Assembly: GCA_002118135.1 (NCBI GenBank)
Contig: BDIU01000344.1
Coordinates: 1 to 64,000, forward strand
From: Trebouxia sp. TZW2008
Taxonomy: Eukaryota > Chlorophyta > Trebouxiophyceae > Trebouxiales > Trebouxiaceae
DNA: 64,000 nucleotides
Reading direction: 5' to 3'
Shown here piece after piece: positions 22,101 to 37,100 of this stretch; within the stretch, counting starts at the first letter, position 1, and each line of letters begins with the position of its first letter. Under the pieces are notes generated by a model that saw only the letters and a list, made by a program, of their open reading frames with translations, had not been told where the DNA came from and did not search any database. The position numbers and the translations under genes are program-made.

Positions 22101-25100
22101 AAAGGCCCAGAAGAAGGGGCCAGTTGACAAAAAGGTACTGCTGCATTCTGATGCTAAGTCTGCGACTCTAAAAGCAGTGTCATATATATGATCCAGGTGA
22201 TGACCCTGTTGTTGCCAATACAAAAGCTGCCTGCTGAACACAGCTTGCTGAAGTCTCTATCTGTGGCTCATGAGCAGTATCCTACATGCAGTGCTGAAAG
22301 TGTCTGCTTCATCTTGCAGGAGGATGCTGCTGTCGCTGAGCCTGTGCCTGTGTACTCGGTCAACCCTGACCGAGTAACTATACCTGCCAAGTCATCATGC
22401 CAGCTGGAGTTCTTTGGCTTCTCAGCACAGCCAGGCCAGACTGAGGAGCACTTTGTGTGCACTCTTGGCAGCGGCGGCAAGTCCAAACTGACCGTCTTTG
22501 ACATTGTGGCCAGGTCTGGCCAGCACACTGCCATCTGCCTGTCATCATGTCATCAGCACCATGCTGCAAAGATCTGCGCCAACATCGCTGGTGAAGGTTG
22601 CTAAATGTCAAAAGCATTCCTGCTGTATAAAATGGCAAGTCTTGTCCATTGCTAAACGATTGTGACATAGACTCACCTAATGCTGCTGTGGCAGTCAGTC
22701 AGTGCACCAGCTGCTTGATGACTGGCAGTACAGCACGTTTCAGTCCAAACTGCACCACTGTCTACACAGATGAATAGCTGCCAACCAGTGTCAGGCTTTC
22801 ACATGCATACCTTGTTCCAAGGCCCTCAGCACAATGCATGATGCAGGGCCAACATCGCTCCTCCTGTTCTGCAATTCTCAGAGCGTAAGCTGGAGTGGTG
22901 CCACAGCTACGCTCCAGGCCAGCTTGCTGTTCCCATGACCAAAGCGCTCACAATTCAGAACGTGTCGCTCCTCTACATACCATGTAGCCTGCGCACTTCA
23001 CCGCCCTTCACCCTTGACCAGACTGCCTTCCAGCTGGCTCCACAGGAGACTGTCACTGTGGCAGTCACATTTGATCCTGCTCAGAAGTAAGATACCTTGC
23101 TATCTTCCTGATTTAATGCTGAATAAAGTCTCATAACAGCCTCATGCATGCTCACAGGGCACATACCACCTCTGCATGTTCACAAATGTGGGCAAGCATG
23201 TCCCTTGGGTGTATGTCACGCTGTAAAATTGAGCAAGTCAATGTTGCTGTGCTCAATACTGTCTCTGTTGGCTGCAGGGCGGATCTGGTGTCTGGGATAC
23301 TGAGGCGCAAGATTGCAGTCGTGTTTGCTGATGCCAGCCAGACAGACCTGGAGCTTGTCGGGGAGGTGTGCTTCCCCAACCTGCATTTTGATCTCGCTGC
23401 AGTGGACTTTGGCAGCGTGCTGAATGACACCACAGCAAGGCAGGCTGTGGTGATGACCAACACCAGCAAGGTGGATGCCGCTTTCAGCTGGCACTTTGCT
23501 GAAGCAGACACGCCTGGGGAAGGTAAGCACACATGTTGCTGTACCTGTGCTAGTGCTTTGGTGGGATGCATGAGACTCAGCAGATAGAGTGTCAGCTGTA
23601 TGTCCTTTTGTTTGCACAGTGCATTCGCACTGTGCCTGCCAGCAACATGTGGCTCTATTGCTGATGAATCATTGCTGATTGAATGTTGCTGATGAGCTTG
23701 CATAATTGACTAGATTTTGCTGCACCAGAATGCAGGTGGCTGACAATGTCTGCGTTGCCATGCATAATTTGCAATATGCAATGTATGCCTTGTGAGCATC
23801 AGCATATGTTTGCCTGCAGACGCGCCTTCGTCATCTGCATCAAATCATGGGAAGACGCTTGCTGGAGCCTCTGCCTTTGACATCCTGCCAACTCGAGGTG
23901 TTCTGAAAGCTGGACAAAGCCAGCCTGTTGAGTTCGCATACTACGCTCGGCCAGGCCAGAAGGCATCAACAAATGCTGTCTGTGATGTGGAAGGAGGTCC
24001 CACTTACGCAGTGCCTGTGAATGCAGACTCCAATGCCATCAAGTAGGCTGCCATGCTGCTGCATGTCTTGCTTCCATATATCCAATCATCTCATGCACCA
24101 TCATTGATCCGCATGCATCAAGAAAATCAACCAGTCGAAGACAAATGCCTTCTGAACTTGCGAGTCTACTCCCTTGAAGAGCGCGGAAGCCTGGGATATG
24201 CTTCTGGTCCATGCAATGTAGTGGTCAGGAAGGCAAACATTGCAGGGTGAACCGCAGCAGTGTGATATGATCCATACGCATGCAGGTACACTGTGGAGCC
24301 CCAGACTGTGGACATTGGCCCTGTTCTTTTCGATAGAGCAACTGAGAAAGAGATCACCATTCACAACAGGGGTCGGGTCCAATTTGACTTTGAGGTTGAC
24401 ACCAGCAGCCTCTCAAGGCAAAGTGTCTGTGACATTACTCCAAGGACTGGCGCTGTTGTTCCTGGCCAACACGCTGTGCTGAAGCTCAAGGTCAGCTCAA
24501 AGCATGGCTTCATCACCAGATGTTGGATGACTGCACCTAATCATGACAAATGTAGCTTTGCAGTGTATGCTTGCTGTCACATGGCTAACAGTCTGGTACA
24601 CTGAAATCCAGTGTGCCTTCATTCAGTGCTTGCGATGGCAACTTGTGATGACATGCCATCCAAGTCATCTGTTACAGTCACTTGCTGTCATGTATCTGAG
24701 CTGGTGTGTGGTACAGGTGCTTCCTGGTGTACCTGACTACGTTCAGGAGGTGCTCAGGGTCAAGGTTGCACACTTTGATCCTGTCACTGTCAGCCTTGTG
24801 GGCCAGGGAGTATACCCTGCCCTGTCTCTGACATGCGCACGAGTCAGAAATGCCCAGTATGACCATGCTCTGTTGGAAGCTCAGGAGTCCCTGCGTGCAG
24901 CCCACTTAAGGCCACAACCAGTGCCAAGGTGAACTTTCTAGATGTAGGCAGTGACTGCATCAGCTGCTCAGTTGTGTTGCATGCCATGTACGGCTATTGC
25001 TCTTGAGCTTGAGTCAGCAGCATTTCTAATGCAAGCAGCAGCTGCATCAATCGCTAGGGTGTGATGCCCATCATGTATCACGCAACGCCTGCATCTCAAT

Positions 25101-28100
25101 CTACTCACATGGTAGCCCAGACAGCCTTGCTTGATGCATAGAGATGATGCAAACCATGAGCCAGACACTCTGAGCTGCCTGCACGCTATTGCATGATGCT
25201 AGTGCATCAGCAGAGTAATCAGGTGTGATGTCTTGCTCAGGGCCTCGTCCCCTGTACCTCCACCCTCAAGGGGCGGCAGAGCCCCTTCACCCCCCAGGTC
25301 CCCTGCCAGCCCACGCCGTGCAGCACGCTCAGAGTTCACCCCTAAGCTGCAGCTGGAGGCTGAGGCTGACCGCCTGCTCATGATTAAGCAGGTCTCAAAA
25401 CAGGTCAGCTCTCTCGGTCAAGCTGCACAAAAGCATCCTATCCACACAGCAGCAACAGCAGCAGCAGCAGCAGCAATCTGACTCAACAGGGCCACGCATG
25501 TAGTCATCCTGCACTGTAGCTTTATGATGCTTCTAGCATTGGGCTGCTGGACTCATGATGCTCCTGTTTGTGTGTTTGTATTCTTGCTACAATTCATGAC
25601 TTGAGCAGCTGGCTTACCAATGAGTCAGGCATGTTGCTCGAGCTACGCCCCAAACCACACCCAAAAACGCAGCCGTATGATGAAGGTCATGTCGAATCTT
25701 TGGTATGGACTGTTGCAGGCAGCCCCATCCAGGCGACCCAACAGTGGGTCCTCGCTGAGGCAGCAGGAGGCTGCAGGTAGCAAGCCAGGCACTGCCCAGA
25801 GCCAGCGCAGTAACGTCAGTGGGGAAGGCATGCAAATGGTGGCTGCTGAGTACGTGCTTGACTTTGGGCATGTGATCAAGGGGACCCAGAAGGTGATTGC
25901 TTCTTGGAAATGCCCTGTCATCAGCTTTTGAGCAACAGCACAGGAGCTGTGAGCCGTGCATTTCTAGTAATGGCTTGCATGCCTAGCAACTGGGTGATGC
26001 AAATCATAGTTCAGATGTCTCATTGCCAGCTCATGTTTGACTCCCGCAAATACAGCCAATCTGAATAGCGTAGATCAGACTCTTATGCCATATGTTGACT
26101 GGTACAGGTACGCAAGTTCAAGGCCATCAATACAGGCTGTCTGCCTGTCAGCTTTGCTATGGACACCAAGGCCATGGAGAAGGCAGGCGTCTTTGTGACG
26201 CCAGACAAAGTGCCAACATTGGCAGGCGCTCCCACACACACTGCCTTGGAGATCACAGTCACCTTACAGGTCTGTCCCATGCCACATTCTCCTACTGTCC
26301 TTGTGATGTGCTGATCCCAGCACAATCATGCTGCTGCAAACAAGACAAGCCTGCTGCACTGATGACAAACACATCGAAGTGCTGCATCCATACATCAGTG
26401 ATCACCTTGTCTTTGCAATTGGATGTGTCAGCCAAGGCTTGTCTTGTCAATGTTGTGTTTGGGTTCCTGCTGAGGTGTGCTGCGCCTGTTCATTGACTGC
26501 CTGTTGACTATTGCTGACTGCCTGTGCATTGACTGATGACATTTGTTAATAGTCTATTGACTGTTGTTGACTGTCTGTGCATACAGACTGCCAGGCTGAA
26601 GTTGACAAGAGGTCTATTGGAGCTGGATGTGCCCCTGCGCATGAAGACTGGCCCCACTGTTATGCTGCACATGAAGGCTTCCCTGCTCACGCCAGACCTG
26701 CAACTCTCCTCCAGCACCTTGGCCTTTGGTCCAGTGCAGACCGGCAAATGCAAGGCAAGCACGCATGTTACTGACCAGTCATGCAGCGCTGCAGCAATTG
26801 CAGGCCATCTGCCTGTGCTGACACCTCCTCAGAGTGTGTGCTGAACAGTGCTGCATGCAAAGATATACGTGCGCAAGTCATCCTCTGCTTTGGCCTGATT
26901 GCTGGTGCTGCAGACGTCTGCAGTGCATATTGTGGAGGTATCTTCGGCCAGTGTCAGTTAGAACACAGCCTTAAAGCGATGCATGTTACATAGCTCTGGC
27001 CAGCTAATTTGTAGGCAGTTTGTCACCTCTGCTTTGACCTAGCAGGGTCACAGAGTGTTGTTAGCAAGCTTGTACACAGTGAGTGATGTACCTAGCAGGG
27101 TCATGTAACCTGAGTAGCAGGCATGTAAACAACCATGGTGTTGCAGGTAATGATGGTGATGATGCACAATACCAGGGAGGTGCCAGCTGAGTGGCAGATC
27201 AAGGCCCCATTGGATGCAGCAGCCGCAGCAGACTGGGCACACTTCAAATGTGAGCCAGAGCAAGGCCTGGTTGCACCAGGAGACCGCCAGCTCCTCAAGG
27301 TGGGTACGCTCACACCTTCTCACATCCAACATCATTCAAGGACAGCATCAATCATTGCAAATGCTTAATTGGCAATATGAACACAGCATGGACAACTGCA
27401 AGTGTGTATGGTTGGCGCTGATTTGTGGAAGCCATTTGTGTGAGCTGATGGTGTAAGCTTGTAGTGGTGCACTCACTTGCTGGACCAATGATCAAGGTTT
27501 CTTGATCTATGCTCGGTTTTACCATAATCTGCACGTCAGCACAGCAGGAAACAGTTTACTTGTCAGCCACCCCAATTGCAATGCAATCTTCCAATGCTGA
27601 TGACACTTTGCTGGTTCCCGATCACAGCATGCTTCATGCAGGTCATGTTCACGCCAAGCCATGCCCCTCAGTACAAGCAGGGCATTCCAATCAAGGTCAC
27701 CCACAACAACAAGGGTCCCAGCATCACTTGCACTGGCGCAAGCTTCACCCTCAAGGCTGTCATTGAGCCACCCTTGCTAGACCTGGGCGCCATCCTGCCC
27801 CGCTTTGATGGCCAGCAGCCTAACCAGGCCCTGCTGAAGCTGACCAACCCTGCAGATATTGACATGGAGGTATGCATGTTTGCTTGTAGCCTCTGCCCTC
27901 CTGATTGCTCAAATGCATCATAGTCTGAGCACACCTGGTCATGGCAGATGTATTTTTCATGGAATGCTGTTGGAAGCACAGACATCTGCCCACTGTGCAA
28001 GCGCATACCTGCTGTCAGCGCTTTGCTCAACCTCAATAAATACAGATGTCTGTCAAAACATGTCACAGCCAGAGCTGCAATCAGGGCAGCATCCCCAGGT

Positions 28101-31100
28101 TCTGATCTGGTGCGCAGGTGTTCTCCTTGGATTGGGACAAGCAGTACTTGCAGGATGAAGCAGTCCTGCGTGAGGCAGGGGGCTATGACGCCTCTGACAC
28201 TCAGCTGCTGGACCCTCTACAACCTGGGGCTCCCTTATGGCCAGACCTGCCTGCTGGACCTGCTCCTGCGTCTGATGGCCCTCAGCCTGCGCCTCCTGAG
28301 TCTGCAGGTCATGCTCTAAACGTGCTCTCAATCACCTTGCATTTGTCTGTGATGCACTGTTCACAGCATTGCCAACAAGCTCAACTTCAAACTCTTGTAG
28401 CAGCAGTGTCTGTGATACAAAGAGTGTGAGGTCCCACTTGTTATGCTTGTCGGCTTGAAAATGGGAAAGCTAGCAAGGCCGTGAGAGGTCCCTTTGCAAT
28501 GGCAAAAGGCACAGCAATAATGCTTTCAGATGCAACTTGTCATGCTGCATTATGGCCTGCCAGGTGCCTAGGTGACAGCAACTTTAAGCATGAGGTGACT
28601 GAGACTGTGCTGTGCACACGGCTTGGCTGCAGGCGGCTTGACTACAGGCAAGGCCACCACACTCAGCAGCTGGGTGTCCATGATGCCTGGGGCAGCAGCA
28701 CTTGCTGACAGCCTGGAAGATGAGGAGCCTCTAATGCCAGGGGGCCTCAATTTGGTGCTGATGGGCCCGCCATTGGCTGGCAAATCTATGCAGGCTCAGC
28801 TGCTGTCAGACCGCTACCAGCTGCCTGTCACCACCATTGATGACCTGCTCATGGTCAGTAGTTGCCCTGTAACTTGCAAGACAGGCTGGAACCTGGTCCA
28901 AGAGGCAATGCTTGTCCTGCTTGGTTGCTGTGCAGAGACTGCGGGTGAACGCTTACTGCATGCAAATGGTGCAACTGCATATATCTGGCCTTTCAACTGC
29001 CATGAGCATTCTGAATTTGTCATCATCACTTTTTCCAGCACAACGGCTACTTGTGTGGGGTACCAGTCTTGTCCCACTGGGCTGACTTGTTTGAGAGGCA
29101 GTCTTGATTTGACCGGTCTGACGGCTGGATCGTCCATTTCAGGAAGCAGCTCAGCTACCAGACTCCAAAGTTGAAGCCAGCTTTGCTGATGAGCTGTTTG
29201 CAAAGGTCATTGGCTTGCCAGCCGGGCAGCAAGAGCCGGGCTATGTGCCTCCTCATACACAGCTGCAGGTCAGCACAAAATACGCAACAGAGAGCTATCT
29301 CCATTTGCTCATTGACTTGATACTGCACAATCTCAACAGCTTGTTGAGCTTAATGTTGAGCGTTGAGCGTTGAGCATCATCTTTCTCTCCTGCATGATGT
29401 TGTATTTAAGATAAGCATATTGCTCTGTGGCCAGAATCAGACTTTGTCCTGCCACTCAAGCTCAGGGTCTCTGCTAACCTGCCATGGCAACAGCTCACTA
29501 CAGCCTTGTGAGCATCCTCTTACAATGCAGGCTGCAGAGCTTGAAGGACTTGTCAGCAAGGCTTTTGCTGCAGCCTTGACTGAGGAGCGGTATACACGTG
29601 GTGTTGTGGTGGACGGCATCAGCAGTCAGTACCTAGCCCCTGAGGTTGCAGCAAACTTGCTGTTTACCAGCTTGGGACTACAGAAGAGCTGTAAGCCCTC
29701 ATGCAGACTATGCATGCACACCGTCATTGCTTGAAGTTGCACGCCCAATTGCGGAATCTGTTGTTTTGCAGAAGCAGTCAATCCTGAACACATGTTTGGA
29801 CCTGTGAGGCTTCTGATGCGCATACACTGGGTGAGAAGTTTTGCAGACTTGACGCTCAGGTCATTATGCGCATACCTACCTTCTACTTTGATCTCACATG
29901 TGCATGAGGTGTCAAGCCCCATGGTGCAATCTCAAAGCAAGTTGATTAAGAGATGACAGCCTTGGCTGCAGTTCACAGCTAGCCAATGCAGTGCTTGTGC
30001 AAGAAAAGAATGTCATTGTGTTGCTGCAGTGCATCCAGAGGCTCTGCCCCCACCACCCCCACCTGCGGCCCCCAAGGGCAAGAAGGCAGAGCCCCTGCCG
30101 CCCCCACCACCCTTAGATTTGACAGCTTTCCACTGGACTGGCGATAAGCATGTCTACCTTATAGAGCTGAACATGAGCCCAGATGCAATCAAGCAGCGCT
30201 ACAGGTCTGCACTTCTGCCTCATGAGCAGCTTGCAGTCTCTTTTGTACAGCCACTTTCTCTGTATCGCTTACCTGTCTCTCCATGACAGTATCCACAGAC
30301 GAAGGAGAATGAGCTGCACCTAAGTTTGCCTGCCTGAATTGCCACACAGCAGTGCACTACAGTTGGGCATGCATAGGCTACAGCAGCACGAACATGACGG
30401 AGCAATCAAGGACAAAAATCATGTACTTAACAGCACGGCAACTCTTTACAGGGAAGGGCTTGCTCAAGCAGCAGCTGATGAAGCGGCACTGCTAGCACCT
30501 CCCTCGCCGCCACCAGAGCCAGCCACCTCCTCAGGCCGCAGCCCTGTGCGCTCAAGGCAGGGCCCAGCCGCCAGCCAGGCTGCCAAGAAGACCCCTCAAA
30601 AGCCCAAGGGGGCACCTGCTTCACCTTCCCCAAGACGCAGGAGCAAGACAGCCGTGGCCGCCACAGCTGCCACAGCTGCAGCAGAGCAGCCTGACAAGGT
30701 GCCTGCCCAGCAGGATGCAGCAACAGCTGCTGTTGCTCCTCAAGCTGATGCTCAGGCGCCAACCGCAGCAGCTGCAGGTGAAAGCAGCATAGGTCCTGAT
30801 GGCATTCCTGCTGAGCTATTGGCAGCAGTGTCAGCCTGGCAGCAGTTTGAGCAGCAAGTCAAGGGGATGCTGGTGGGCAGGACGCAGCCAGACAGTGCTG
30901 TGCAGCTGCTAGCAAGCCTTGTGGAGGGCAAGAAGCCTGAACAAGTCACCCTGGAGGTGAGCTTCGCTTTGAAACGTCATCTGACCAACTGAATCTGCTG
31001 CTTCAATTTGGACAGCTTGCATACAGGCTCATGCAGGCTTTGTAGCGCTGACACATCGCTCACTCATAACCCCGCCTACTCACCATGATTGCCTACATGT

Positions 31101-34100
31101 GTATGCTCAAATGCTGCGCAGAATTTATTAGTCTCAGCAAATCCGTTAACCTCCATCCAAGGCTGACAGCAGTATAGTGGCATTGCATGGCATGAACACA
31201 TTGATGGCATCAAAATCAGCCAGTCATGCTGATTGGGGCTGTAGGTGTGTGGTGTGAAGTATCGGCAGGGAGTGCAGAGCAGCCTGCTGCCAGAAGTGCC
31301 TGCTGATGCTGACCGGGTGCCAGAGTCATACCTGCTTCAGATTGTGAAGAGGCCCAAGCTGCGGTCTGAGCGCAAGCCCATCACCCGCTTCAAGCTGCTT
31401 ACTCCAGTCAATCAGGTTTGCCTGCTGCTCACCTTTTCTCTGACGTCTTGCCGATCTGAAGCAAGTACTGGATGAATTTGTGCATCTGGGCACACAGCAC
31501 AAACATCAAGTCTATCTTTGAAGTTGCTGCCGACTTTGGAGTCATGAGTGCACACTTGTCTTGCTTCTACGATTCACCCCGCTCAGCACATCTCTGTCTG
31601 GCAGCACAAGCAAAGTAAAAGTTGCAGGTGCGGGAAAGTCCTACAATTGCAACTCCAAAAGCAGTTTGTACGTGCCTTTCAGGTGCCTGGACCTGATGAA
31701 AGCGCTTTGCTGAGTGGTGATAAGGTAGAGCAAGCGCGCTGGGTCATTCCTTCCAAGGCAACCCAGATGCTGGTGGTCCAGTTCCAATCAGACGACATGG
31801 GAGCCTTCAGAGAGAGCTTATCTTTTGAGGTCAGCCCAAGCCTTTGTTCTGACGTGCCCTCAAACGCGTGCTCAACGTGCTTTCGCTTGCCTGAGTCTGA
31901 GCAAGCATAATGACTTACTGTCAATGGACCTGTAGGCAGCACTCATGTGTGTGTTGCAGCTCAGAGTGCTCAAACATTTTCTGCATACTACAAGCGTTTG
32001 CCATCACTACACTCATTCTGCCTAGCCATCTCCTGTCACAGGTAGCTGGCAGTGATGGCAGGAGCAGTGTGGTTGTGAGTGGTGTGTGCGACCAGCCTCA
32101 CATCAGCACTGACCCCAAGCAGGTCTTCCCACGCCGCGCCAGGACCAGGCCAGACTCTGCCAAGATTGCACGTCAGTTCATCATGAGCTCAGGCCAATTT
32201 GAGTTTGGGCCTTTGCTGGCAGGCAAAGACAGTCAGGGTTACAAGTGAGCACAATCACCCCCGTTTCCAACGCCGCCCCCTCCCCTCTGGAATCTCCGCT
32301 GTGTGCTCACTTGACCCCTGTCCAACTGCTGCCATTGACTCAGTTGCACTTGGGTTTTGTCATGTCAATGTCCCCCTGCATGCATTGCATGACCCTCAGG
32401 CTTCAAACAAGCACAGCCCTTTGAGTCCTCACTGATTCTGATAGCTATCCGGTCATGCGCAACTGCAGGGAGGGATCACACCCAGAGCATTGCACCAAGC
32501 TGCACATGACCAACTGCGGCAAGTTTGACTTGCATGTGGAGTGGGAGCTGAAGAGCCAGCCTGCTCCAGTCACGCCTCCTGCACCAGCTGGCAAAGGTGC
32601 TAAGCCCAAGGCTGCAGCTGCCAAGGAGGCTGCAGCATCGTCAGCTGCTGCGCCTGTCTTCTTGTTTGAGCCCAAGGTGCCTTTCCTTGATCTTTTCATG
32701 CTGTCAACACGGTGTTTGGACCAACTGAAGGTTTCTGCAGCAATGTTGTTGTCGCAAAACTTTTGCATCAAAGTGAGGTTGCTTGCCTGCTCAACCTCCA
32801 ATAGGTCAAGCAGTACAAGATTGATTTGCTGTCAGGTGTTTTGCTGTCAGGTCTAGATGCAACCCATTTTGTTGAAGACAAGACAGGCTTGGAAAGGGGC
32901 AAACATAAGCCCAGCCATATGCTGCAGGCAATGGACTTGAAAGTCGGCGAGACCCAGGACCTCCTCATGTGGGCTTTCCCAAAAGCTTTGGAAGCAATTC
33001 AAGACACACTGCTGGGCCGCATTGCCAGCAACCCCAGCCCAGTCGAGTTTCCCATCTCCTGTGTTGGCGCCAAGCCTCAAGTGGAGGTAGCACTAGACAT
33101 GCCACCTGCACCTGCTGCTGCACCTGCTTCAGCAGATGCTGCAGCAGCTGCTCCGGCGCCTGAGGCTGCAAAGGCTGCTGATGCAAAGCCTGCTGCTGCT
33201 GCCGCTGCTGCTAAGGCTCCTGCAAAGAAGGGCGCTCCTGCAGCACCCGAAGCACCGCTGACACCTCGCAGCAAGGTGATGCCCATAGGCTTGATCTGAT
33301 ATCTGCAGCCTTGACATGACTTTGTCGTCTATGCCATCAGCAGCTGCTGTGTGTGCCTACCGTATGCACAGCATTTGCACTTTGCAAGCAATGCAAGAAA
33401 TGCTGCCATTGCAGCCTGGCAGCTTCTGGAGCTCTGTGCAATGCAAAACGCATCAGCGTAAGCACCAGGGATTCTACAACATGAGCTTTGAACTTCATGC
33501 CAACCCATCAGGTGTCACCACTCTCTGGTGTGATGCTTCAATTTGGGATTAACATCAATGTTGCTTTTGCAGTTGGCTCGTGAGGGGGTTGTATTTGAGC
33601 GCCTGCTGTTAGGACAGACTCAGCGCAAGGCCTTCATCATTCACAACACCAGCCTGTTGCCGGTCAAGTGGCGTCTGGCTGGAGCAGAAAACCTGCCGCA
33701 GGAGTTCAAAGTGCTTCCCAGCTCAGGAGAAGTGGCCCCTCGTCAGCAGACCTCAGTCACTGTGGAGTTCAACGCTGTCCAGAAGAAGGATTTGTCTGAA
33801 AAGATCACTCTGCAGGTAAGACACTATACGTGGTTCATCACACAATTCTGACACCACATCACTAGCATCAGCTACACCACATATCTATGCTGCTATGACA
33901 GAGAAGAGGCAGCATTGCTGGGCGTTGCACCCACGGCCAGAGTTGTGATGCCAACCCCAGGCTGTGATGCTTGGTTTCTGAGGGGTCTTGCATTAGCATG
34001 ATGGCTGACTAGGCCATTACTCAAACCACACACTGCCTGATCAAGGTGCCAGATGTCCCAATAACACACTGCCTGAACAAGGTGCATGTTACAAAAATTG

Positions 34101-37100
34101 CTGCACATGCCATGCTTTGCTATGCAGACTGAGGATGTTGGGGGCGTTCAGGGGGTAGCCCAAGAGATGACGATCGCCCTGAAGGGCGAGGCCTACGCAA
34201 TAGATGTAGCAGTCAAGTACCCTGATCCTGCTGCTGCCTTGCTGGATTATGGCCTGATGAAGGCAACACAGACAGCTGCCAAGGGCATCACTCTGGTCAA
34301 CAGCGGCAAGTATGCTGTTGCATTTGCCTTTCACCAGCGTGGGGCCATGATGAAGGAGCTGTTCAGCATTGCACCTGCGGAGGGCAGCCTTGCTCCAGGA
34401 GCACAGCAGGCAGTGGAGCTTACTTTCAACAGGTGTGTCATGGTGCCGCATGCTCCCTGCCCTGGACTGTGCATCACGTTGAGTGATTGATTCCTTTCAT
34501 GCATTGATCCATAGATTCAATGGTAAATACATGCATTTGTTCGTACAATGATTGGTTCACGGATTAATTGATTGATTGCCTGATTGATTGATTGATGGTT
34601 TGGTTCACTGATTGACATGATCAGCGTGCATGACCTGGCCCTGTGTCTTTTGACTCTGCAGCAATGCTTTTGCATGCAGCAGCCTGGCTGCAGAGACAAT
34701 CCGAGATGCATGAGATCTTGTGCTTGGTTGTGCCCGATGCCTGCCGATGTGTCTCATTCTTGCAAGTGCTGCTCATGCACCCAGTGCAAGAGTTCAAGTG
34801 TTTGGCGCCTACAACACTGCTAGGCAGCTGTGCCTTCACATCACAGTATTGAAAGGAGAAACATTGACCAAGTGTGTCTTGTTTGTGCAGGGACCAAGTG
34901 CTGAAGAAGGAGGTAACACTGTGTGGCAGCACAGACATCAGTGTGGCCATTACAGAGCCGCTCACTGGCCGCAAGGAGGCAACATTGCCCATCAAAGTGA
35001 GCCAAACTATGTTGCATTGTATGCCAAAGTGCAATACCTGACTTCACCAGAATCCGACATGCTAGACTATTCATGGCAAAGCTTGATTTATCCTGTGCTG
35101 CAGTGCATGCTGCTGGCACCAGCCCTACCTTGCAGCTTGTTCCAGGATCCAAAAAGTGCTGAAGTAGTTGTCAGAGTCTAAAGACAGTGCTGGAGCAATC
35201 GTCAGTGTGCTTGCATACAGACCATTCTGCTTGTATTGATGCAAGCTGTCGCAGCCTGCCTTTCCACATCAGCAGCCAACATCTGGCTCTGTTGTGCAGC
35301 TGTCTGCTCGGGCTGTCTTCAGCAAGTACAACGTGACACCTGCCAGAGCCCTCAACTTTGGGCCTATCACATACAACACCAATGCAGCACCTCGCACAGT
35401 GGAGGTGACCAATGTGGGCGAAGTTCCATTCAGTCTGCGCCTCTTTGATCCAGCAAAGGGCCTGGTGAGTTACTGGTCTGTTTGGACCCCAACTTGCATG
35501 CCAGCATGTCAGTCAGTGCATGTTGGTAATACACACTCTAGCAAGCCCTGAGGGGGCAATGTGCTCAGAATGAAGTGCTTTTGCAGCAGTTGTCGTGATA
35601 CATTGAGCAAGGTGTCTGTATGTCTGTCCACAGGAAGCTGTGCAAACCCAATTGTACAGTGGGCATGTCTGTGCATGCAGCTTTGTGTTTAAACTCATAT
35701 GTGCATGTATGGGTGGATCAGTACAACTGCATGCTGTATGCATGTTTATGTCTGTGCATACAAAGGCGCATATGTTTTGCAACAGGAGGCTGAGCTTACA
35801 CCTAGTGCTGCCCAGCCTGCTGCTAAGGCTGGAGCAAAGAAGGCTCCAGAGGGCATCACTGAGGCTAGCAGCTTGGCATTGGGCCCCTTCACCTTGCAGC
35901 CTGCTACTGCTACCTTGGCTGTGGGCGCCAAGCACACTGTCTCAGTCAACTTTGCTGCTCAAGGGGCTCAGCTGTCTTTGCAGCAGATTGGCATGGACAT
36001 CTCTGACAGGTAATAGGAAGCACAGTACACAAAACCATAAACTGCAATTCCTGCATCAGGGTAAGGCAGCTTGTACGTTGCCAAAAACATGTCAGGCGCT
36101 GCCTGACCTGACATCCTACATTGCTAGTATGTGCTCTATCTGCATACTGACGTCAAATAGATGATGTTGTTTACACCAAATTGAAAGACTTGAAAACCAT
36201 GCACAGGGCATGTCGTCTTTTTACAAGTTTAGAAACCTTATGCACCTTCAGGAAGCAACAGCTCAATCACAGCGACCTTGATGCATGCAGAGACTACTCA
36301 GATTCTCCTACTGGAATTATCTATGAGTTAGCTGGAGAGTCAGTCATCCCAGGCATTGACTGCAAAAACATGGGTTCCATCTTTGAAGAGCACACGATCT
36401 GCAACGAACTGGATGCTGCATCTGCCCAGCGCAATGTCTTTGCCTTGTCAGAGCGCAGATTTGACTTTGGAGCTGTGCTGGCAGCAGTTGGCAGCTCCTC
36501 ACCCCAGCCTGGTGTCAAGGCTAATCTGAAGTTCACAAATGTCTTCAAGGTTGGTTCATACACATGAATTGTATGCCTAGAGCTGTCAGCATCCCAACAC
36601 ATGCCCAGTTTCCTGTCTGGGAAGCTCCTTGCCTAAAGACTGTCTCTGCGCAAGACAGTTTTCTTGTGGCCCTGGTTTTGCAGAGGTCATCGTTTGTGCA
36701 TCCATTGTGTTCTCAAGCTGCAGCATCTCATTTTGAACTGCAGAGAGGCCATGTCTTGCTTTCCACCTTGCCCTCCCAGCCACAGCAACCCAACATGTGC
36801 ATCTTGTTTTGACATGATCTTACAACATGTGGAAGACAAGATGGCCGGCAATGCATGCACGATTGAGACAGGGCCGTATTATTGTGTCCGTGCTGGTGCG
36901 CTCTTGCCTCAAAACTGTAGCTGCACAATCTTGTTTTGCCACTCAAGGTGCAAGCCACAGTGAACTTCAGCATCAAGCCAGGCGGCACTCAGCCTCCAAG
37001 CCCCTTCCCCATAACAGCGCAGCCCTCCCAGCTCATCATCCCTGCTAACGAGTCACGCTTCATGGCAGTCCACTTCAGCCCCACCGCCATCCGCTCTTAC

